24,877 bases of DNA. Source: a virus. Positions 1 through 5,594 of the stretch are shown piece after piece (position 1 is the stretch's first letter; each line of letters opens with the position of its first letter). The stretch spans positions 1 through 24,877 of the IMG/VR virus record IMGVR_UViG_3300037119_001754, one strand, 5' to 3'. A program made the translations under genes and the position numbers. Under the pieces are notes generated by a model. The model was not told the origin of the DNA. It ran no database searches and saw nothing but the letters and a program-made list of their open reading frames with translations.

Positions 1-34
1 GAAGGAAGTTGTCGTCGAGCTTGAACCACGACAT
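1..34 (-). CDS. Partial CDS, probable phage replication/DNA-binding protein N-terminus
   Basis: Only the first eleven codons are present before the window edge. They read MSWFKLDDNFL from an ATG at position 34. This opening resembles the conserved start of many phage and plasmid replication or helix-turn-helix proteins in actinobacteria (typically MSWFKVDD-like followed by a short His-Pro motif), but that match is from memory. The gene would follow recT and the strong hairpin at 72-111 in the same direction. An overlapping ATG in another frame (about position 38) gives a different short reading. The family resemblance of the chosen frame is the only reason to prefer it. Confidence 0.45.
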   Translation of the reverse strand, partial: MSWFKLDDNFL

Positions 35-71
35 GCGTCATCGGTCGCTCTCGTCGTCGAGGGACAGAGCA

Positions 72-111
72 GCAGCCGGCGACGGGCATGGCGACACCCG
101 TCGCCGGCTGC
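72..111. terminator. Perfect 15-bp GC-rich hairpin after recT
   Basis: Positions 72-86 (GCAGCCGGCGACGGG) and 97-111 (CCCGTCGCCGGCTGC) are exact reverse complements separated by a 10-base loop. The hairpin lies about 65 bases past the recT stop codon and before the next start, where an operon terminator is expected. Neither side carries a clear T-run. It therefore fits the U-tract-poor hairpin terminators common in actinobacteria, or an RNA-processing or stabilising element. Confidence 0.6.
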
Positions 112-177
112 CTGGTTGTGATCCGGCGGGATCACTCTGCGCAAGCATGCCGCCGCTACGGCACGCATCACGGCAGA

Positions 178-978
178 TCATGTCGGATCATCCTTGGCCT
201 CGGCGACCCACGCCTCGTCGTCGTCGAGCGGTGCCGGCTCGGGCTCGGCCGCGGGTAGCTCTGGCTGCTCGGGATCGAGGTCGCGGACGTCGACCACGCT
301 GCCGTCCGCGCCCTGCGCGACGACGAGCTGCGGCATCGGCGGCAGCCAGCGGCGCATGTCGAGCACCACGCTCTTCAGCGCCATCGCGTCGTATGACCGC
401 TTCCACGCGTCGCCGTCGCGCTGCTTGCTAAACGAGCGGTGGTACTCGACGTCCTCACGTGTCAGCGAGTGCGTGCGCTGCTTGCCGTCTGGGTACTCGA
501 TGCGCACCCACCACGCCCGTGCGGGCCCGCCACGGTCACGCGGTGGCCGGCGGGCGTGGGCAGGGACGTGGCGGAACTTGCCGCTGCCCATCTCGTGCTC
601 GAACGTGTCATTGGGGTAGACGGGCGCGCCGTCGAAGATCGTGCCTGGCATCGCACGCCGTGCCAGTTCCATCACGCCTCCGTAGCCGAGCTGGAACGTC
701 GCCGTGCGCCCGTAGGGCAGGATCCACGCGAGGTTATTCCCGTCGTTCGGCGGCAGCCCTAACTGGGCGCAGCGCAGCGCTGCGCCGAGCACGGTCTCAG
801 GGTCGCAGTCCCACAGCTTGGGCGTGACGCGCATGGCGTTGGCGATCTGGGCGACGAACGTCTCGGTCGAGATGTCGGTGCGGGCGAGCAGCTTGGTCAC
901 GACTGGCTTGTAGCGGTTGAGCAGGTCGACGACCACTGCCTGCGGGCGCGGCTTGGCCGGCGCGGTGGATGGGCTCAT
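178..978 (-). CDS. recT: RecT-family single-strand annealing protein
   Basis: This 266-aa protein is a RecT-type recombinase that anneals single-stranded DNA onto homologous targets. Recognition rests on the N-terminal block with the VLGAALRCAQLGL region (about residues 63-75), then a LAWILPYG...FQLGYGG block (about 83-101). Both are typical of phage and bacterial RecT proteins. The C-terminal 40 residues are acidic and proline-rich, as in many RecT tails. The ATG at 978 overlaps the stop of the upstream exonuclease gene by four bases (ATGA), which fixes the start and couples translation. With YqaJ it forms an exonuclease/annealase pair like lambda Red or Rac RecET. A strong hairpin follows downstream. 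Confidence 0.93.
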   Translation of the reverse strand: MSPSTAPAKPRPQAVVVDLLNRYKPVVTKLLARTDISTETFVAQIANAMRVTPKLWDCDPETVLGAALRCAQLGLPPNDGNNLAWILPYGRTATFQLGYGGVMELARRAMPGTIFDGAPVYPNDTFEHEMGSGKFRHVPAHARRPPRDRGGPARAWWVRIEYPDGKQRTHSLTREDVEYHRSFSKQRDGDAWKRSYDAMALKSVVLDMRRWLPPMPQLVVAQGADGSVVDVRDLDPEQPELPAAEPEPAPLDDDEAWVAEAKDDPT

Positions 979-1982
979 GGCAGGTACTCCCCATGCAGAC
1001 GCAGCACGCGAGTCGTGCTGATGCGGTCGTAGCGGTCGCCGTGGTCTGCGCGCACGGCCTTGGCGTCGACGTCGGTGCGCGACTGGGCCCGCCACGAGGC
1101 GGCGAGCCGGCCGTCGATCGTCCCCTCAGACAGCGCCGCTCCGTCTGGTAGGTCGACGTCGAGGCCGGCTCGCACGAAGGCGTCGCGCAGCGTCGTCTCG
1201 CGAAACTTGATCAGCTTGGTCTTGGCGGCGACGTCACGCTTGAGGTCGCACAACTCGGTGGCGACGTCGACGAGGTCGTCGAGGGCGACCGTCGGCACCT
1301 CGGCCGTGTCGACGTGCCCCCACGTCGAGGTGATCGCCTCGGCTGTCTTCGGGTGGTCGTCTGGCGGTGGTGGCGTGACCTTGCCGTTGAGCGACGGTAT
1401 GACGTAGTCGTTCCAGAACGTCTCGGCGACGTCGACCAGCTCTGCTTGGCGCTCGGCGTCGGCTGCGACCTCGAAGATGCTGAAGCGAGGCCGACCGTAG
1501 GGGAACTGCAGCGCGGCGACCCACGCCTGCGTGTAGCCGGTCACGTGGAGCTGCCACTGCACCTGCGCGACGTAGTGCTCGGGCAGCGCGTCCCACGCCT
1601 GCGACGTGTACTTGGCCTCGAACACGCCGAGCGCGCTGCCGATGTAGTCATCCTCGGGTGAGTCGAGTACGAATCCATCCACTGTGGCGAAGTGGTGCGG
1701 CATGCGCAGATGGCGCACGAGCGTCTGCTCGCCGGCAACGGTGAGGCCCGTCTCACGCTCGAACCATGCGCCGATGACGGGCTCGAGGTCGGCACCGAGG
1801 CGCATGCTCGGCGTCCAGTCGTCGGGCCCGTCGTCGGGTGACAGGCCGACCTTGGAGACCCAGACCGACCACGGCGACGCCCACGGCGAGATCCCGGCGA
1901 CGCCGGCTATGTCCGAGCCGCCGATGCCGCTGCGACGCTCGTCGAGCCAGGCGGCACGGTCGGCGATGGCCGTGGACGTCAT
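975..1982 (-). CDS. YqaJ-type viral recombinase exonuclease
   Basis: This 335-aa protein belongs to the YqaJ/lambda-exonuclease fold of PD-(D/E)XK nucleases. It would resect double-stranded ends to supply ssDNA to the adjacent RecT. The N-terminal IGGSDIAGVAGISPW motif (residues 20-34) is the usual YqaJ start. Catalytic candidates are E67, D102 in TVDGFV, and E122/K124 in FEAKYTS. The conserved helix with YVAQVQWQLHVTG (138-149) follows. The C-terminal half is a helical extension of about 130 residues. The ATG at 1982 overlaps the upstream stop as ATGA, and the gene's own stop overlaps the recT start in the same way, so the pair is tightly co-translated. Confidence 0.92.
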   Translation of the reverse strand: MTSTAIADRAAWLDERRSGIGGSDIAGVAGISPWASPWSVWVSKVGLSPDDGPDDWTPSMRLGADLEPVIGAWFERETGLTVAGEQTLVRHLRMPHHFATVDGFVLDSPEDDYIGSALGVFEAKYTSQAWDALPEHYVAQVQWQLHVTGYTQAWVAALQFPYGRPRFSIFEVAADAERQAELVDVAETFWNDYVIPSLNGKVTPPPPDDHPKTAEAITSTWGHVDTAEVPTVALDDLVDVATELCDLKRDVAAKTKLIKFRETTLRDAFVRAGLDVDLPDGAALSEGTIDGRLAASWRAQSRTDVDAKAVRADHGDRYDRISTTRVLRLHGEYLP

Positions 1983-2452
1983 GCCAGCGCCCGAGTCGGC
2001 AGTTCAGCGAGCGGTAGCAGCGCCGACTGCGGCACCATGAAGCACGGATACGGCACGCGCTCGGACCAGTAGCACGACTGCCTGCCGTCGCGGCCGAGGA
2101 TCCAGCCAGGGATGCGGAAGGTGGGCACGTCGGCGATGACGAGCACGAACGCGGCGTCGTCGGAGTCGCTGTCGCGCAGACTCAGATGCCCGTTGTGATG
2201 CACGGTCGAGCGCACCTGATACGGGCCGACGTCGCCCGCGTAGTCGAGCGCAGGCGAGTCGGCCCAGTACAGCCCGAGCGCCTTGGCGACCGCCATCTCG
2301 GCAGCCGCAGCGATGACGTGGGTGCCCCATGGATCCTCGGGCGCGTAGACCCGATGAGCGGCGCGTCGTGCGAGCGCCCGCAGTTGGCGCTGGCAGCCGA
2401 CGTGTGCCGCCTGCTGTAACTCGGACCAGCAGAGCGTTACCTCGGTGGTCAC
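1979..2452 (-). CDS. PD-(D/E)XK-like phage protein of unknown role
   Basis: This is a 157-aa protein with no name I can give securely. The middle carries an AAAEMAVAKALGLYW helix (E52), a GDVG element (D74), a strand ending YQVRST (78-83), and a hydrophobic strand AFVLVIADV (101-109) followed by GWILGRDG. That order matches a compact PD-(D/E)XK nuclease-like fold of a type common in phages, although Q79-V-R81 replaces the usual ExK. It may therefore be catalytically altered or only structurally related. The GTG at 2452 overlaps the previous stop as GTGA, which decides the start. It sits between small early genes and the YqaJ/RecT pair, so a role in DNA processing is a reasonable inference. 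Confidence 0.72.
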   Translation of the reverse strand: MTTEVTLCWSELQQAAHVGCQRQLRALARRAAHRVYAPEDPWGTHVIAAAAEMAVAKALGLYWADSPALDYAGDVGPYQVRSTVHHNGHLSLRDSDSDDAAFVLVIADVPTFRIPGWILGRDGRQSCYWSERVPYPCFMVPQSALLPLAELPTRALA

Positions 2453-2670
2453 GAGCGCAGCCTCGGCAGCCTGCCTGCGATGCGGGCGAAGGCATGGCAG
2501 GGGCAGGGGCACGTGGCGAGCGTCCCGTCGTCGGTCGTGCGCCACGGTGGTGGTTCCTTGGCGACCTGCAGCGCGTCGGAGCGAGCCCACTCGATCCAGT
2601 TGGCATAGCCGTGCTCGGCTAGCCACGCTGATGTCAGGGCGCGCTTCTCCTCACAGTGGCTGCAGCGCAT
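2449..2670 (-). CDS. Small zinc-binding protein (CxxC ... CPCPCH)
   Basis: This 73-aa protein has C3-x2-C6 at its N-terminus and a CPCPCH cluster at residues 54-59, enough ligands for a small zinc-binding fold. Cys-rich proteins with a CPCPCH-like signature recur among early genes of actinobacterial phages (from memory), with no function known to me. The ATG at 2670 lies four bases after the upstream stop and is preceded by a GGTGA element. A GTG at 2682, overlapping the upstream gene by eight bases, would add MGDA in front. The stop overlaps the next gene as GTGA. Confidence 0.7.
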   Translation of the reverse strand: MRCSHCEEKRALTSAWLAEHGYANWIEWARSDALQVAKEPPPWRTTDDGTLATCPCPCHAFARIAGRLPRLRS

Positions 2671-2674
2671 CGCG

Positions 2675-2863
2675 TCACCCACGTCGCCACCCGATCGCCT
2701 TGGACTGCTCGACCTCGGCGTCGGTCTGGCGTCGGCGTAGGTCGGCCTCGTAGAACGGGACGTGTTCGCTGCGGCGCTGCCGGCGCACCCATAGCCAGAT
2801 CACCGCGAGCCAGACGAGGGCGATGCCGAGGTAGACGAGATTCCACACTGCGTCGGCGCTCAC
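2675..2863 (-). CDS. Small single-pass membrane protein
   Basis: This 62-aa protein has one clear transmembrane helix at about residues 7-25 (LVYLGIALVWLAVIWLWV). A basic stretch (RRQRRSEH) and a charged C-terminal tail of about 35 residues follow. The positive charges after the helix predict the C-terminus in the cytoplasm. The GTG at 2863 overlaps the preceding stop as GTGA. I do not recognise a family. The early-operon position argues against a holin and leaves superinfection exclusion or host take-over as unproven possibilities. Confidence 0.7.
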   Translation of the reverse strand: MSADAVWNLVYLGIALVWLAVIWLWVRRQRRSEHVPFYEADLRRRQTDAEVEQSKAIGWRRG

Positions 2864-3030
2864 GTTCCCGTCACCTCGCCACACGCGCAGACGTGCATGC
2901 TCCGATGGGTGTTGCCGACGATGCAGACGTGCTCGTGCGGGTCGCCGAGCGTCGTCCATCGCCACTCGCAGAGCGGCGTCATAACGGCACGCACGACGGC
3001 GTCGAGGTCGGGCTCGTCGTTCAAGCTCAC
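2860..3030 (-). CDS. Small Cys/His-rich protein
   Basis: This 56-aa protein has a C-terminal half rich in possible metal ligands: H32, H34, C36, H42, H46, C48 and C50 (ending MHVCACGEVTGT). The spacing suggests a small zinc-binding fold. The N-terminal part (NDEPDLDAVVRAVM) is acidic and helical. The GTG at 3030 overlaps the VRR-NUC stop as GTGA, and its own stop overlaps the following gene as GTGA. No function can be assigned. Confidence 0.65.
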   Translation of the reverse strand: MSLNDEPDLDAVVRAVMTPLCEWRWTTLGDPHEHVCIVGNTHRSMHVCACGEVTGT

Positions 3031-3428
3031 GATGGCCTTGCCTTGCCGAACGAGAGCGCGGCGACGATGTCGGGCCAGTCGTCGGGCGTCCACACGGCGG
3101 TATCAGCGCCCGACGTGGTGAGGCGCTGCTGCCACTGCTGCTGGCGGGCCGAGAGCTTGTTCCCTCGCGTCTTCAGCTCGCGGAACAGGACCGTGCCGCT
3201 CGGGTGGATGAGCAGCAGGTCGGGGAATCCCGCGGTGTCGTACCAGGCGCGGCCGGTCAGGTTGCCGCCGTAGTGGACGGCGAGCCAGTCGAAGCGGCGC
3301 GCCATGTCGACCACGGTGCGCTCGAAGTCGCGCTCGGCGACATTGGTCTGCTCGCGCGAGTCGGCACGGGCGAGCGCGCCGGCAAGAATGTGCTCGACGG
3401 CGTCGGCGTCGCGGTCGCGCGGGCTCAT
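3027..3428 (-). CDS. VRR-NUC domain nuclease
   Basis: This 133-aa protein is a stand-alone VRR-NUC domain, the compact PD-(D/E)XK nuclease found in many phages, where it is suspected of cutting DNA junctions or flaps. Visible catalytic elements are GFPDLLLIHPSG (D70) and the strand LFRELKTRGNKLSARQQQW, with E84, K86 and Q96. An N-terminal acidic helix (ERDFERTVVDMARRFDW) supplies the usual first glutamate. The length is typical for the phage form. The ATG at 3428 overlaps the stop of the upstream HTH gene as ATGA, so its translation probably depends on ribosomes finishing that gene. Confidence 0.9.
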   Translation of the reverse strand: MSPRDRDADAVEHILAGALARADSREQTNVAERDFERTVVDMARRFDWLAVHYGGNLTGRAWYDTAGFPDLLLIHPSGTVLFRELKTRGNKLSARQQQWQQRLTTSGADTAVWTPDDWPDIVAALSFGKARPS

Positions 3429-3660
3429 GCGACGACATCGTCAAGGTGCTGCGTGTGCCGCTCGATCATCGCCTCGATGTCGTCGGAGCGGATGAAGCTG
3501 CGCTGTCCGATCTTGACGAGGCGCAGCTCGCCGTCGTAGATGTGCTGGCGCAGCCAGCGCGGACTGATGTCGCCTAGCAGGCTGCAGGCGTCAGGGAAGC
3601 TGTGCAGTCGGACGGTCGGAGGAAGTCCCCCCCCCCCCCCTCAGTCGGCTCGCTGGTCAT
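3425..3660 (-). CDS. Excisionase-like HTH protein, frameshifted at a poly-G run
   Basis: The downstream frame, in sense orientation, encodes LHSFPDACSLLGDISPRWLR, then an IYDGELRLVKIGQRSF segment and IRSDDIEAMIERH. That pattern matches the MerR-like/HTH_17 excisionase family (helix, turn, wing, ending in a short helix). No standard start exists in this frame: the run of 14 G is directly preceded in frame by TGA. The good start, ATG at 3660 with GGGGGA eight bases upstream, is out of phase by one base. It terminates at a TAG (3574-3576) after 28 codons. A run of 15 (or 12) G would join them into a protein of about 78 aa. Its place next to integrase fits a recombination directionality factor. 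The stop overlaps the VRR-NUC start as ATGA. Confidence 0.75.
3627..3640. repeat. Homopolymer of 14 C (14 G on the coding strand)
   Basis: Fourteen consecutive C lie inside the eighth-codon region of the excisionase-like gene. With 14 bases the start codon and the HTH frame do not match; 12, 15 or 18 would match. Such tracts are prone both to slipped-strand mispairing in vivo and to length errors in sequencing. The sequence alone cannot separate the two. Confidence 0.9.
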
Positions 3661-3849
3661 TTCGGATTCCCCCAAGGTGTCGCGGCGGCGAACTTGCGGT
3701 TACCAGATCGTGCTGGTAGTAGCGCCAGTGTGCCAGTGCTCGCCTGTGGGCAACCAGGGGAGAGATCGGAATCTTCTGTGGACTAGTTGTGCTACCTGCT
3801 GTGAAATCTGGGGATAGTGCTGTCCACAGCGTGTGCGTAAACCCGCGTG
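3661..3849. promoter_or_regulatory. int-xis spacer with inverted repeats and DnaA-box-like sites
   Basis: This 189-bp non-coding spacer is visibly less GC-rich than the flanking genes. It holds an 8-bp inverted repeat, CTGTGGAC (3776-3783) and GTCCACAG (3822-3829). It also holds three sequences one mismatch from the actinobacterial DnaA box TTGTCCACA: the complement of 3745-3753, the complement around 3777-3785, and 3820-3828. GCCAGTG is repeated at 3724-3730 and 3732-3738. A GGGGGA ribosome-binding site for the excisionase-like gene lies at its left end. I could not find a convincing -35/-10 pair. It may carry the promoter and protein-binding sites that control excision. Confidence 0.45.
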
Positions 3850-3858
3850 CTACCTGCT
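3789..3858. repeat. 12-bp direct repeat spanning the integrase stop
   Basis: GTGCTACCTGCT occurs at 3789-3800 and again at 3847-3858, with 58 bp between starts. The second copy covers the integrase stop codon. The spacing and location suggest a protein-binding site or a relic of local duplication. Confidence 0.55.
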
Positions 3859-5028
3859 CAGGATCTGATCCATCGCCTCGGCGGCGTCGGCCCGTGCGGG
3901 TTCCATCAGGTGCCCGTAGACGTCGGCGGTGACGCGGATCGATGAGTGCCCGAGCATCTCCGAGACGGTCTTCAGCGGCACCTTGGCGGCGATCAGCAGC
4001 GACGCCGCTGAGTGGCGCAGCCCGTGCGGCGTCCAGCGCCCGACGCCGGCCGCGGCCGACAGGTCGGCGACGAGGCGTGTGACGCGGTCGAGGTCGCGGG
4101 GCGTGCCGGTGCCCGAGGTGAACACCATGTCGTCGAAGCGTGCGTCGCGCGCCCACTCGGGCCCGTAGACGGCGCGCTCGAGGGACTGCGCCTCGCGGTG
4201 GCGGCGCAGCACGGCGACGACGGCAGCGGGCAGCACGAGCGTGCGCCGGCTGCCCTTGGTCTTCGCCTGCTGCTCCCAGACATGCACGCCGCGGTCGCCC
4301 TTGACGAGCGTGCCCTGCACGGTCAGGCGTGGCGTGACGGCGTCGAGGTCGAGGTCGCGCCAGCGCAGCCCGAGCGCCTCGCCGCGGCGCAGGCCGAGCG
4401 CGAGCAGCACCATGACGAGCGCCGACTCGCCGACCGCGTCGGCGGCGTCGAGCAGGCGCTGCGCCTCGTCGACGGTCAGCGTCGTGCGCTCGGGTGGCGG
4501 GACGTTGACTCCATCGACGAGCGCGGCGACGTTGCGGTCGACGAATCCGTCGGCCTGGCCGACGCGCAGCGCGCGGCGCAGCACCGAACGGGCGAGGCGC
4601 ACAGTGTTCGGCGACAGGCCGCGCCGCGTCAGCGTGGCGATCATCTGGCGCACGTGGGCAGGCTCGAGCTTGGCGAGCTGCACGGCACCGATCGTCGGAT
4701 CGACGTAGAGACGGACGATGTCGGCGTAGTGCCGAGCCGTGCGCGGCTTGCCCTCGATGGCGACGACGTCGTCCAGCCAGTAGGTGAGGAAGCGTGAGAC
4801 GGTCATCGCCGCCGGCAGGTCTGGACTGGCGGCGACCACGGTCTTGAGGTCGTCGAGGCGTGCCGCCAGCTCGGCCTGCGTCTTGGCGACGACGGTGCGG
4901 TAGCGACGCCTGCCGGCATGGTCGTGCACGCTGACCTGACCGACGTAGCGCTGCCGGCGCTCGTCCCACCACGTCGAGCCCTCGCCGTTCGGCCGGCGGC
5001 GTTGCGTCTTGCTGCGGGAGTTAGTCAT
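3850..5028 (-). CDS. int: Tyrosine-family site-specific integrase
   Basis: This 392-aa phage integrase catalyses attP x attB recombination. An N-terminal arm-binding region (about 15-65, with GSTWWDERRQRYVGQVSV) is followed by a SAM-like core-binding domain (about 75-170) and the catalytic domain. Catalytic residues visible are R214 in GLRRGE, a lysine in QAKTKGS (K256 or K258), H335 and R338 in HGLRHS, H361 in LGHSS, and nucleophile Y371 in DVYGH. Length is normal. The ATG at 5028 lies inside one copy of the AGTTAGTCA repeat and follows a three-codon ORF. The closest AAGGGG element (5042-5047) is 13 bases away, which is unusually far. The neighbouring tRNA and repeats make this the attP side of the genome. 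Confidence 0.95.
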   Translation of the reverse strand: MTNSRSKTQRRRPNGEGSTWWDERRQRYVGQVSVHDHAGRRRYRTVVAKTQAELAARLDDLKTVVAASPDLPAAMTVSRFLTYWLDDVVAIEGKPRTARHYADIVRLYVDPTIGAVQLAKLEPAHVRQMIATLTRRGLSPNTVRLARSVLRRALRVGQADGFVDRNVAALVDGVNVPPPERTTLTVDEAQRLLDAADAVGESALVMVLLALGLRRGEALGLRWRDLDLDAVTPRLTVQGTLVKGDRGVHVWEQQAKTKGSRRTLVLPAAVVAVLRRHREAQSLERAVYGPEWARDARFDDMVFTSGTGTPRDLDRVTRLVADLSAAAGVGRWTPHGLRHSAASLLIAAKVPLKTVSEMLGHSSIRVTADVYGHLMEPARADAAEAMDQILSR

Positions 5029-5211
5029 CAGTTAGTCATAGCCCCTTCGGTATGGGTCGGCACTGGGCGGCAGGGTAGCACGCACGCTGGACTTATAGTG
5101 GTACCGACGGGCATAGGTTGGCACGGAACGTAACTGGGGGTGAAGATGTACGACCGCGAAGTGCCTGCTAGATGGCATCGGAGTGCTGAGAGTTAGTCAG
5201 AGAGTTAGTCA
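5019..5211. repeat. Paired AGTTAGTCA repeats, probable attP arm or Xis sites
   Basis: The 9-mer AGTTAGTCA occurs four times on the plus strand: 5019-5027, 5030-5038, 5191-5199 and 5203-5211. The first pair (11-bp spacing) covers the integrase start codon. The second pair (12-bp spacing) ends exactly one base before the tRNA. A second, imperfect 12-bp repeat (two mismatches) lies between them at 5052-5063 and 5113-5124. Short paired repeats between an integrase gene and a tRNA core are the usual form of integrase arm-type or excisionase binding sites. Assignment to one protein or the other is not possible here. Confidence 0.65.
5028..5047 (-). promoter_or_regulatory. Three-codon ORF overlapping the integrase start
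   Basis: Upstream of integrase the minus strand reads ATG ACT AAC TGA (5039 to 5028). The TGA overlaps the integrase ATG by one base (TGATG). AAGGGG (5042-5047) is only two bases from this first ATG and 13 from the integrase ATG, so neither spacing is ideal. The arrangement would make integrase translation depend on termination and re-initiation. It arises because the AGTTAGTCAT repeat is duplicated here. Confidence 0.45.
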
Positions 5212-5286
5212 CGGGCTGTGGCGCAGTCTGGTTAGCGCACTGGTCTGGGGGACCAGGGGTCGCGGGTTCGAGTCCCGCCAGCCCGA
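5212..5286 (+). tRNA. tRNA-Pro (anticodon GGG)
   Basis: The cloverleaf is complete. The acceptor stem pairs CGGGCTG (5212-5218) perfectly with CAGCCCG (5279-5285), with A5286 as discriminator. The D stem is GCGC/GCGC. The anticodon stem CTGGT/ACCAG encloses the loop CTGGGGG, giving T33 and anticodon GGG, which reads CCC proline codons. The T arm is GCGGG-TTCGAGT-CCCGC. The 3' CCA is not encoded (CCG follows). It lies between the integrase with its repeats and three plus-strand phage genes. It is either a functional phage tRNA or the attP core carried as a whole gene. Confidence 0.95.
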
Positions 5287-5295
5287 CCGTTGACC

Positions 5296-5310
5296 GGTGA
5301 CTCAGTCGCC
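5296..5310. promoter_or_regulatory. Near-perfect palindrome between tRNA and HTH gene
   Basis: GGTGACTCAGTCGCC has arms GGTGACT and AGTCGCC that are complementary except at one position, centred on C5303. It lies 10 bases after the tRNA and 18 bases before the GTG of the zinc-ribbon/HTH gene. It contains TGACT, the complement of the AGTCA core of the att repeats. It could be an operator or a P'-arm site. Binding is inferred only. Confidence 0.35.
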
Positions 5311-5327
5311 GGCTACTGTGTAGCCGC

Positions 5328-5594
5328 GTGTGGAAGTGCCCCCAGTGCGGCTGTGAGAGCGAGCAGGATCACAGCCAGATCGCCCTCGTCAACGCCAGCA
5401 TCGCCCGAGACAAGGCCGGCGACTGGATCGCTGCCCGTGACGAGGCGATCGCCCACTGTCTCGAACAAGGCGTATCAATGCGGTCGATCGCCGCCGAGCT
5501 GAGTATGAGCCATGGCGGGATCTCGAAGATCCTGAAGCGTCGCGCCAAGGCGGCGGCTGCGCTGCAGAAGTGGGCCGACGATGCCGGCGCGTAG
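5328..5594 (+). CDS. Zinc-ribbon plus helix-turn-helix small regulator
   Basis: This 88-aa protein starts with a zinc-knuckle motif, WKCPQCGCE (C4, C7, C9), and continues with a helical linker. It ends in a helix-turn-helix, MRSIAAELSMSHGGISKILKR (about residues 51-71), whose ISKIL recognition helix is typical. A DNA-binding regulator is the natural reading. The GTG at 5328 lies 41 bases after the tRNA with no clear Shine-Dalgarno sequence. A palindrome sits immediately upstream. It is the first of three plus-strand genes opposed to all lytic genes, so a lysogeny or immunity role is plausible. It lacks the length and Xre fold of a classical cI-type repressor. Confidence 0.75.
   Translation: MWKCPQCGCESEQDHSQIALVNASIARDKAGDWIAARDEAIAHCLEQGVSMRSIAAELSMSHGGISKILKRRAKAAAALQKWADDAGA

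Noticed and set aside
4012-4797. Long plus-strand open frame opposite integrase
   Set aside because: It is the complement of a clearly conserved integrase. The translation is Arg/Ala/Val-rich without domains, as expected from GC-rich antisense DNA.
3641-4972. 443-codon minus-strand frame overlapping integrase and running into the poly-G gene
   Set aside because: It is in a different frame from integrase. Most of it is Arg-rich noise, and only the last residues near 3641-3660 coincide with the HTH gene start.
5091-5100. TATAGT as a -10 element for the tRNA or a plus-strand gene
   Set aside because: No acceptable -35 lies at a normal distance. On the other strand TATAAG could serve integrase but is equally unsupported.
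5160-5290. Simple host-prophage junction (attL)
   Set aside because: Phage genes lie on both sides, and integrase is on the 5' side of an intact tRNA. That geometry does not fit a single integration boundary.
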